DNA from: a virus
DNA: 41,498 bases
Virus record (IMG/VR): IMGVR_UViG_3300036832_000123
Location: 1 to 41,498 of that record
Reading direction: 5' to 3' (one strand)
Under the pieces are notes generated by a model, which saw only the letters and a program-made list of their open reading frames with translations, did not search any database and was not told the DNA's origin. Position numbers and translations under genes: made by a program. Numbering within the stretch: the stretch's first letter is position 1; every line of letters begins with the position of its first letter. Below, in pieces: positions 36,189 to 41,498 of this stretch.

Positions 36189-37472
36189 CTAATCCTCCTT
36201 GTCGGTTGAGCGAACGGTCTGCTCAGCCGAACGAGCAGTGTGATCGGCGGAACGGGCCGTGCGCTCTGCTGAGGAACGGGCGGTGCTACGACTGCGAGTC
36301 GAGCGAGCCGGCCTGGTACCTTCGCTGTTCTCACCGCCGTCGTCGTAGTCGTCGCGGTCCATGGCATCTTCGGCCGCTTCGCGTGCTCCCTGCTCCCACG
36401 GCGAAGTGATAGCAGCAGCTTCCTCGATCGCGGCAGCTTCGGTGCTAGCGCCAGCGGCCATCGTGCCGCCGGGGTACGTCCCGACGATGTTGATCGGGCC
36501 CTCAGTCGGTGCGGTCGTCCCGGCACCAAGCACCGCGCCGAACGGCCAGCGAGCGGTGATCGCGGAGCCCTTCTTCATCACGGTGACCGGGTTCACGGTC
36601 GCGTACGCGAGACGCATGACCATACGCATGGCCACGGCGTCCTGCTGCATGAGGTTGAGGATGACCTTGCCGGTGTCATCAGAGATGACGCCCTCGGTGA
36701 ACATCTTGAAGGAGATGTCCTGCCGCATCCCGATGATCGACTTGGAGAAGTCGCCGCCGAGCATGATGGCGCCCGCCGTCGGCATCTGCCAGGAGCCGTT
36801 GTTGACTTCCGACATGTTGTAGCCGTACAGCGTGCCACCCGGCTTGCCGGTCATGTCCGGCTGGTAGATCGGGATGCCCTGCGCCGACCGGATTCCGACC
36901 AGCTTCCAGTTCATCCCCGGCATCGCCGCGAAGCCGCTGAGCGTGTAGCCGGTCTGGGCCATCATCTCGCCGAGCGCGGACACGTCCGTGCCAAGGTCGG
37001 TGGTACCGCCCTCGATGACGGTGTTGCCAGACTTGGTGGCGCCGACGAACACCGACTCGCCCCAGGTCGCAGGCTTGTTGATACCCCAGAGCACCGCCGA
37101 GTCGATCAGCGCGCCGACCGCCTCTGTGATCCGCGGCTGAACTTGCGACCACAGCGGCACGTCCGCGTCGTCCAGGTACGCGATCGGGATGGGCACAATG
37201 CAGGCGAGTTCCTCGACGACCATGATGACGTTCTTCCATGCCATCTGCGTCGTCTGCTTCATGCCGGTGTCGCCGCCGACCCAGTACGCCATGGGCAGCA
37301 CGTCGAGCACTGGCATGCGCTGGGTCTTAGACGACAGCGTCGTCCTGTTCATCAGGCTGAGCGCCGCCGAGTTCTTTGGCGCCTCCTGGATAATCGTGGC
37401 CGCAAGAGGCTGCGGCACAAGAGGGTCGGGGGTGCCCGCACTACGGACAATCCCTTCATTGTAAATACCCAC
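36189..37472 (-). CDS. major capsid protein, HK97-fold, with repeat tail (427 aa)
   Basis: GTG 37472, AGGAAGG upstream. The protein forms the head shell. The first 330 residues have the HK97 capsid pattern (RMPVLDVLPMAYWVG, LIDSAVLWGINKP, YGYNMSEVN, GDFSKSIIGMRQDISFKM, VAMRMVMRLAY). The last 85 residues are unusual: an Ala/Glu-rich segment, an acidic patch (DRDDYDDGGENS) and a repeat-like Ser/Arg/Thr tail in which TARSAE and TARSAD motifs recur. This tail is predicted disordered and may be exposed on the capsid. The scaffold gene is directly upstream in the transcript. Confidence 0.85.
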   Translation of the reverse strand: MGIYNEGIVRSAGTPDPLVPQPLAATIIQEAPKNSAALSLMNRTTLSSKTQRMPVLDVLPMAYWVGGDTGMKQTTQMAWKNVIMVVEELACIVPIPIAYLDDADVPLWSQVQPRITEAVGALIDSAVLWGINKPATWGESVFVGATKSGNTVIEGGTTDLGTDVSALGEMMAQTGYTLSGFAAMPGMNWKLVGIRSAQGIPIYQPDMTGKPGGTLYGYNMSEVNNGSWQMPTAGAIMLGGDFSKSIIGMRQDISFKMFTEGVISDDTGKVILNLMQQDAVAMRMVMRLAYATVNPVTVMKKGSAITARWPFGAVLGAGTTAPTEGPINIVGTYPGGTMAAGASTEAAAIEEAAAITSPWEQGAREAAEDAMDRDDYDDGGENSEGTRPARSTRSRSTARSSAERTARSADHTARSAEQTVRSTDKED

Positions 37473-37487
37473 GGAAGACCTTCCTGG

Positions 37488-38123
37488 TTACTGTCCGAGC
37501 AGCTGTCGGAACCATTGCTCTTCTGATGCTGGCGCCGTTCCGGCGGGGGCTGATCCAGCCCGGAGGGATTCGACCGGACGTGCGCCCGGTCCTTGTGTTT
37601 GCCCGCCGTTCCGGCTGGCGCCGTCGATCAGCTTCCCAGAAGCGATCTGGTCCTTGATAAGCTGTTCAGCAATCGCCTGCGCAGTCTCATCAATGATGCT
37701 GGAGATCATCTCTGCTCGCTCATTGATTTCCTCTTCCGACCCAGTGCCGAGGAAGTCGATAAGTTCTACCGGGAGATCGTTGGACGCAGCAGCCATCATC
37801 CTGGCATGCGTGTCGCGTGCCTCATCGCGTTCGCGTTCCGCCTCGCGCTGGGCTGCCTGAGCCTTTTCAACCTCCGACATATTTGACTGGTCGATTGTCT
37901 TCAACCGCGCCGCTGCTGCGGCGTTCTCCTTGGCGCGCTTCTCGTGTTTCCGCGCCATCTCCTTCCAGTGAGCGAGTTCTACGGCCGGGTCAGGCGTTTC
38001 GCCCTCCTGGCCTTGCGCTTGCTCGCCACCTTCGAGCTGGCCCTCTGGCAGCCCGGTGTCGCCGTCGCCCGTTCCGGGCACAGCACCATTCGCCGTTCCG
38101 ACGTCTGCTGCATCAGCACTCAT
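37488..38123 (-). CDS. scaffolding protein (211 aa)
   Basis: ATG 38123 with AGGAGG upstream (an adjacent ATG at 38126 is closer to it). The sequence is Glu, Ala, Gln and Arg rich and predicted to be coiled coil (ELAHWKEMARKHEKRAKENAAAAARLKT, SEVEKAQAAQREAERERDEARD), with an acidic, Gly-rich start and an Ala/Pro/Gly-rich linker before the C-terminal EEQWFRQLLG. This is the composition of phage scaffolding proteins, encoded immediately before the major capsid protein. A separate maturation protease gene is not seen in the window. Confidence 0.8.
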   Translation of the reverse strand: MSADAADVGTANGAVPGTGDGDTGLPEGQLEGGEQAQGQEGETPDPAVELAHWKEMARKHEKRAKENAAAAARLKTIDQSNMSEVEKAQAAQREAERERDEARDTHARMMAAASNDLPVELIDFLGTGSEEEINERAEMISSIIDETAQAIAEQLIKDQIASGKLIDGASRNGGQTQGPGARPVESLRAGSAPAGTAPASEEQWFRQLLGQ

Positions 38124-38148
38124 CATTCCTCCTGATTGAAGCCATAAG

Positions 38149-39102
38149 TTAAGCACCCGCCAAAACAGTTACCGCACCGTTGCTTAGCTGTCCAGCGTTA
38201 GTCGTTCCATTGAACGAGTAGCCAAGTCCAATAGTGTGGCTGCCAACAGACAATGCGAATGACCAGATGCCAGTCAACACGCCTGAAACACCAATTCCTG
38301 AAGATGATGCTATCAAGTAATATGTAATCCCGGAAGTCTGAGCTACGCCATCAAGGAATGGGCAAATAGCTAGCTTGGCATTAACTGCTGTGTTGTTGTT
38401 GCCAATATTTCCCTGAACTAGCAGTGTGACAATTATAGGGGCTCCGCTGACAACATTAACCGTTATAGTTGTACCGCCAAGTACACGCCAGCCACCATCA
38501 TTCGAAACATTAACTAGAGCAGATGGCGCTGAAATAAATGACGTATTACTGCCTGGACCAGTTGGACCCGTCGGCCCGGCCGGTCCTGTGGCGCCTGCTG
38601 TGCCAGGAGTTCCCTGCGGACCTTGCGGACCAGTATTTCCTGTCGGACCAGTAGCGCCCGGAGTACCCGGCGTGCCTTGTGCACCAGTGTCACCCTTTGG
38701 CCCTTGAGAGCCAGTGGAACCAGTAGGCCCAGTCGGTCCAGCAGGACCCGTTGCACCTGGCGTACCTGGCGTGCCCTGTGCCCCGGTATTGCCAATAGGG
38801 CCTTGCGGACCTTGCGGCCCAGCAGGTCCTTGTGAACCTGTTGCGCCCGTGTTGCCCGGCACACCCTGCGGTCCTTGCGGCCCAGGTGGACCGGTGGCTC
38901 CCGTTGACCCTGGTGGTCCCTGCGGGCCTACCGGACCCTGCGGACCAGCAGGCCCTTGCGGTCCAGTCGTGTAGGCAACGGTCTTCGGCTTGGCGAATGC
39001 CTTGACCGCAATTGACGCAGGCTTCCTCACTATCACTGCCGTAGCAGTCGCTCTGCTCGGCGTCGAAACGGTTACCTTGTACGGCTCATAAGAGGCATTC
39101 AC
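38149..39102 (-). CDS. collagen-like virion fibre protein (317 aa)
   Basis: GTG 39102 (GTGA overlap with the previous gene, AGGTGA upstream) gives [14 protein letters not shown]; a TTG at 39123 is an in-frame alternative. Residues about 47-184 are 46 uninterrupted Gly-X-Y triplets, many GPQ, GPA, GAT and GTP, predicted to form a triple helix. The N-terminal segment could anchor to the capsid, and the C-terminal 130 residues form a Ser/Thr/Gly-rich jelly-roll-like, C1q-like domain that could trimerise. It lies between beta-sandwich proteins and scaffold. Likely a head fibre, although a tail fibre is not ruled out. Confidence 0.8.
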   Translation of the reverse strand: MNASYEPYKVTVSTPSRATATAVIVRKPASIAVKAFAKPKTVAYTTGPQGPAGPQGPVGPQGPPGSTGATGPPGPQGPQGVPGNTGATGSQGPAGPQGPQGPIGNTGAQGTPGTPGATGPAGPTGPTGSTGSQGPKGDTGAQGTPGTPGATGPTGNTGPQGPQGTPGTAGATGPAGPTGPTGPGSNTSFISAPSALVNVSNDGGWRVLGGTTITVNVVSGAPIIVTLLVQGNIGNNNTAVNAKLAICPFLDGVAQTSGITYYLIASSSGIGVSGVLTGIWSFALSVGSHTIGLGYSFNGTTNAGQLSNGAVTVLAGA

Positions 39103-39551
39103 TGTGTCACCTGCGGTATACAAGTGACCGTCCCGGCCGCGATCGTCGTGATGCTAGGCGTCGATAGCTGAATATCCCATACCGAGTTCAGAGGCAACAG
39201 AGACGAGTCAACCGACGCTACCTGGAGGTGTAGCAAGTTCGTGGTCGTCGCATCGACGGTGACCGTAATGTTGGCAAGAACCTGCGGGTCATCAGGAGTC
39301 GGACGGATCTGACTAAGAGGCGTTGCGTTAGTGCAGTCAACAGGGGCATCAGTTGGGTCGGTGACGGTAAGATCAAGAAAGAAGTCGTCACCCTGATAGA
39401 AGGTCAGATTGATCTCAGCGGGCAACGCCACAACATTTTGCGCAGATTGGGTGGAATCCCGAGGCGCCACAGGAGAGGAAGCGGGAGCAAGGCGAGGCGG
39501 ACGAGCACCCACGGTCCTCATCTGGCTACCAACCTCAATCGCTTCGCTCAT
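39099..39551 (-). CDS. virion beta-sandwich protein before the collagen fibre (150 aa)
   Basis: ATG 39551 is preferred with GGGAGG upstream (an adjacent ATG at 39554 also fits). Residues about 40-150 ([62 protein letters not shown]) resemble the small beta-sandwich domain that attaches fibres to phage virions. The first 35 residues are disordered and Pro/Arg-rich. Transcribed from the strong promoter at 39568-39596 and coupled to the collagen gene. Confidence 0.6.
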   Translation of the reverse strand: MSEAIEVGSQMRTVGARPPRLAPASSPVAPRDSTQSAQNVVALPAEINLTFYQGDDFFLDLTVTDPTDAPVDCTNATPLSQIRPTPDDPQVLANITVTVDATTTNLLHLQVASVDSSLLPLNSVWDIQLSTPSITTIAAGTVTCIPQVTQ

Positions 39552-39567
39552 CATACCTCCCACCGCG

Positions 39568-39596
39568 ATTATAGCCTATCCGGCCCGGAAAGTCTA
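39568..39596 (-). promoter_or_regulatory. late promoter: TAGACT-N17-TATAAT (reverse strand)
   Basis: On the - strand TAGACT lies at 39596-39591, a 17-base spacer ending GATAGGC follows, then TATAAT at 39573-39568 and CG. Boxes and spacer length are identical to the + strand promoter at 1961-1989, and spacer bases are closely similar. It lies in the 52-bp gap between the 81-aa gene and the beta-sandwich gene, and would give a leader of only about 10 bases before ATG 39551. It probably boosts the collagen, scaffold, capsid and following genes. Confidence 0.75.
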
Positions 39597-39603
39597 GTCC
39601 TTT

Positions 39604-39849
39604 CTAGCCTGACTTTCGGAGCGCCTCTTCCCCAGGCGCATGCCCGGGCCAGCCTCCGGTCGCATGCTTATGTATGTTGGCGCAAAGCCCCTTGACCATC
39701 CCCGGTGAGACATACTTTGACAGCGTGGTAACGCAGGCGTCGAAGTCACCGGGAACTCCCCAGTGAAGTTTGGCAGCACCCGCGCCAGTCGTCCAGTATC
39801 GTAGCAGCTGCGCCGGCATATTGGTATGCTCCGGCGGGTTAGTGCCCAT
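39604..39849 (-). CDS. conserved actinophage small protein (81 aa)
   Basis: ATG 39849 (MGTNPPEHTNMPAQLLRYW). The sequence AKLHWGVPGDFDACVTTLSKYVSPGMVKGLCANIHKHATGGWPGHAPGE has the pattern that recurs in actinophage head regions, sometimes fused to capsid maturation or MuF-type proteins. Its role is not known. It overlaps the previous stop (ATGA) and ends just upstream of the late promoter, so it belongs to the earlier head transcript. Confidence 0.65.
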   Translation of the reverse strand: MGTNPPEHTNMPAQLLRYWTTGAGAAKLHWGVPGDFDACVTTLSKYVSPGMVKGLCANIHKHATGGWPGHAPGEEALRKSG

Positions 39850-40223
39850 CACACAGCCTCCACTAGCAGGGTTCCGAACCCTACTGTCGTCCTGTTGTCC
39901 GAAGCATCCAGGAAGTCGATCTTCCACCAGAACGCGCCGGACACAGAGTTATCTGAAGAGTCTACGATAAACTGAGACATCGTTGCCCCGGTATTATCTG
40001 GGTCATCAACGACCGGCGAGGCGTAAACGACCGTGGTCGGGTCCGTGTCCGAAGTCGTCCGATCCTGCTTGTAGTAGAACTCTGACTGCATCCCGGTGCC
40101 GTCTGCGACGTTAGGGTACTGTACGATAACGGTAACATCATTGTTTACCGGGAAGTACAGCACTGACTGCTGAACGGGCTCATCCGGAATGACGCTAATA
40201 TTAGCGTCGATCATTTCTGTCAT
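39849..40223 (-). CDS. beta-sandwich virion protein (124 aa)
   Basis: ATG 40223 with AGGAGGGG upstream. Sequence pattern is MTEMIDANISVIPDEPVQ, then SEFYYKQDRTTSDTDPTTVVYA, SQFIVDSSDNSVSGAFWWKIDFL, GFGTLLVEA: alternating strands with Gly-rich turns, as in phage virion Ig-like or attachment domains. It resembles the fold expected of the protein at 39099-39551 but the sequences are not clearly homologous. Probably a head decoration or fibre attachment protein. Confidence 0.55.
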   Translation of the reverse strand: MTEMIDANISVIPDEPVQQSVLYFPVNNDVTVIVQYPNVADGTGMQSEFYYKQDRTTSDTDPTTVVYASPVVDDPDNTGATMSQFIVDSSDNSVSGAFWWKIDFLDASDNRTTVGFGTLLVEAV

Positions 40224-40380
40224 CGTTCCACCCCTCCTGAATATAGACGGGATCAATCGTGATGAGTCCTATTCCAGGAACTTCCACAATCGGCCATCCC
40301 GATTCCGCGTCAATGTCCATGATCTGAAACTCATGTCCATCACGCAGGAGAATTGTGTCTCCCCGGAATGCCTCATTCAT
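40201..40380 (-). CDS. small beta-rich protein (59 aa)
   Basis: ATG 40380 overlaps the previous stop (ATGA), and the frame ends at a TAA at 40201-40203, inside the beta-sandwich gene. The product is MNEAFRGDTILLRDGHEFQI followed by MDIDAESGWPIVEVPGIGLITIDPVYIQEGW, a likely small beta-barrel with an acidic end. Its coupling overlap and regular pattern support a real gene. No function is recognised. Confidence 0.6.
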   Translation of the reverse strand: MNEAFRGDTILLRDGHEFQIMDIDAESGWPIVEVPGIGLITIDPVYIQEGWNDDRNDRR

Positions 40381-40598
40381 TTGCCACCGCCCTTATTCCA
40401 AGAAGGAGGAATGTCCGCGTGCCATCCCTTTTTCTTGGCTACCTTCTTGATGTAGGCGCGGACCTTCGCGTGCTGAGCCGGCGTGTTCGGCTTCGCCCGG
40501 CCGACGGCCTTGACCGCCGACGCCAGCGAGTTCGGCCCGGTACGCGCCTGTATCGGGAAGCGCGGCGAGTCAGACTTGTTGGACTTCGACGGGGGCAT
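40377..40598 (-). CDS. basic small protein near MuF (73 aa)
   Basis: ATG 40598 (MPPSKSNKSDSPRFPIQARTG); an upstream in-frame region lies inside the MuF gene. The protein is Lys/Arg-rich with a helix about residues 28-55 (NSLASAVKAVGRAKPN, HAKVRAYIKKVAKKKGW) and a short Pro-Pro-Ser-Trp end. Basic helical proteins of this size are often found after MuF genes in actinophage head operons, perhaps as internal DNA-binding head proteins. Confidence 0.6.
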   Translation of the reverse strand: MPPSKSNKSDSPRFPIQARTGPNSLASAVKAVGRAKPNTPAQHAKVRAYIKKVAKKKGWHADIPPSWNKGGGK

Positions 40599-41412
40599 CG
40601 CCTGCCCCTTGGCCTGTAGGCGTTGCCTGAGCTTCTGGCCCGCCACTGCTGATCCCGTTGCTGCTGCCACTATTCTCACTCCAGTACTGATTCCAGGCTG
40701 CGTTTGCAGCCTTTCCGGTTTTCCCTGCGGTTGTTCTCTGCCACTCAGAAACAAGGGCTTCATTCGCCGAAGACTGGCCCTGAAAGACGACGCGAGCCAG
40801 ACACTGGCAATCATCATGTGCGTGGAATTTATCTTCCGCTGCCTTATGCATACCACTAGAAGCAGCAAGCCGAGAACAGTAGCCACAAGACCGAGGCTCA
40901 ATGATACGTTCCCAGCCCATTGCCACAGGGTCATGGTAGGCGGCCCGTGTGACAGTATCCCGACCCCCGTTCATAACCAGACGTACCGCAGAACCACTCA
41001 ACGCATCCCGCGCCATAACTGAAGCATTCGCAGCATCCTCATCTTTGAGGAAATGGTAGAACTGCCCATTACCCATTACGTTGACTACATGGGATAGGTA
41101 GCCCGGATCAATATTGCTACCAGGAATAGGACCGCCGTAAAAACCAGCAATAGCACGAGACAGCCCATAGTACTGACTAGCATCAGCAGCAGACATTTGA
41201 TAGTGAGTATCAACGATGCCCTGGACGATCGGCTCAAGACGCCTCCATGAATCACTAAAATGGAGAGGATCTACCATCTGCGTCCACATAACCCTTACGG
41301 AGTCAGAAACGCGTTGTGCTATAGCGTTCTGATTGCTCTGATATCTGCCGAACAACATCGCGGATGCCTGCTGAATGCCTATCGAGATTCCGGGAGTCGC
41401 TGCCTCAGGCAT
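40570..41412 (-). CDS. MuF-like minor capsid protein (280 aa)
   Basis: ATG 41412 overlaps the preceding gene. A head protein related to phage Mu gpF, found inside the capsid near the portal. The signature near residues 170-205 is PRSCGYCSRLAASSG ... FHAHDDCQCLARVV, with Cys and His residues expected to bind a metal. The N-terminal half is helical. The C-terminal 60 residues are a Gly, Ser, Gln and Pro-rich tail. The gene order (portal, MuF, scaffold, capsid) is typical. Confidence 0.85.
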   Translation of the reverse strand: MPEAATPGISIGIQQASAMLFGRYQSNQNAIAQRVSDSVRVMWTQMVDPLHFSDSWRRLEPIVQGIVDTHYQMSAADASQYYGLSRAIAGFYGGPIPGSNIDPGYLSHVVNVMGNGQFYHFLKDEDAANASVMARDALSGSAVRLVMNGGRDTVTRAAYHDPVAMGWERIIEPRSCGYCSRLAASSGMHKAAEDKFHAHDDCQCLARVVFQGQSSANEALVSEWQRTTAGKTGKAANAAWNQYWSENSGSSNGISSGGPEAQATPTGQGAGDAPVEVQQV

Positions 41413-41498
41413 TTGGAATCACCTCAGGCGCTGACGGAGTTGGGAGCGGAGCCGTAGCTGCAGCCATGAGTGCCTGGATTGGCATCCCGAGAGGATTG
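41405..41498 (-). CDS. C-terminal fragment of probable portal protein, cut by window edge
   Basis: The frame is open at the right edge and ends at TGA 41405-41407, inside the MuF start. Thirty residues (NPLGMPIQALMAAATAPLPT followed by PSAPEVIPNA) form the flexible end of a larger protein. A portal protein commonly precedes MuF in this type of operon, so that is the likely identity, although the visible sequence alone does not prove it. Confidence 0.5.
   Translation of the reverse strand, partial: NPLGMPIQALMAAATAPLPTPSAPEVIPNA

Noticed and set aside
38600-38960. Regularly repeated sequence resembling a CRISPR-like array
   Set aside because: The repeats are imperfect 9-base multiples that encode Gly-X-Y and lie within an open frame. 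No identical repeats with unique spacers and no cas genes are present.
38514-38974. Open frames on both strands in the collagen-repeat region
   Set aside because: Periodic Gly-Pro codons keep stop codons out of all frames. The real frame is the - strand Gly-X-Y one.
1-41498. CTAG and GCTAGC sequences appear often by eye
   Set aside because: A hand count over the helicase gene (7 in about 1.9 kb) is close to random expectation for this base composition. It is noteworthy only against the usual depletion of CTAG in bacteria, and a real statistic was not computed.

Overview
The window is part of the genome of a tailed double-stranded DNA phage, almost certainly a siphovirus of an actinobacterium such as Streptomyces or a relative. 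The evidence for this is a long tape-measure protein, a tail-assembly chaperone pair with a canonical -1 slippery site, a MuF-like capsid protein, an HK97-type head and connector series, a Cas4-type exonuclease next to a Sak4-like ATPase and an SSB, ThyX, a bacterial-type DNA polymerase III alpha chain, GC content judged by eye to be in the mid-fifties, and very frequent GTG starts in GTGA/ATGA stop-start overlaps. No integrase, repressor, tRNA, IS element or CRISPR array was recognised. The host assignment is inference.

Layout. Positions 1-22208 are read rightward and hold the early and replication genes. 1-1963 carries small unknown proteins. 2040-5390 carries a DUF6011-like zinc protein, a membrane protein, two tandem paralogous glycosyltransferase-like proteins and dCMP deaminase. 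5435-12248 is a replication and recombination block: HNH endonuclease, SNF2-type helicase, a second HNH endonuclease, Cas4-type exonuclease, Sak4-like ATPase and SSB. 12348-17630 is a tightly overlapping nucleotide-metabolism operon: MazG-like pyrophosphohydrolase, FAD oxidoreductase-like protein, HAD nucleotidase, ThyX, short-chain dehydrogenase and small proteins. 17651-20834 encodes a DNA polymerase III alpha subunit split into a PHP protein and a polymerase protein. A 210-bp non-coding, C-rich stretch precedes the last rightward gene, a zinc-finger/PD-(D/E)XK-like protein.

Positions 22133-41498 are read leftward and hold the late genes. Read in transcription order from the right edge: the end of a probable portal gene, MuF, small virion proteins, a beta-sandwich protein and a collagen-like fibre, scaffold, major capsid protein, head-tail connectors, tail terminator, major tail protein, tail chaperones G and GT, tape measure with a lysozyme-like domain, distal tail proteins, amidase endolysin, and a methyltransferase at the convergence point with the early genes.

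Regulation. Six promoter-like sites share a layout close to TAGACT-N17/18-TATAAT, often with TAGGN directly before the -10 box. Five are on the + strand and one drives the late head genes. One (5399-5428) would give a nearly leaderless transcript.

The most unusual locus is 8926-10354. The second HNH gene begins with the same peptide (LPTLRTSERG) that starts the exonuclease gene just downstream. That downstream copy then carries an apparent 5-nt insertion that puts the N-terminal cluster cysteine and the nuclease body in different reading frames. Other notable points are the glycosyltransferase pair, a possible in-frame gene fusion with its own internal promoter, a repeat-rich tail on the capsid protein, and a start-less but coding-like frame with a hairpin after the SSB gene.
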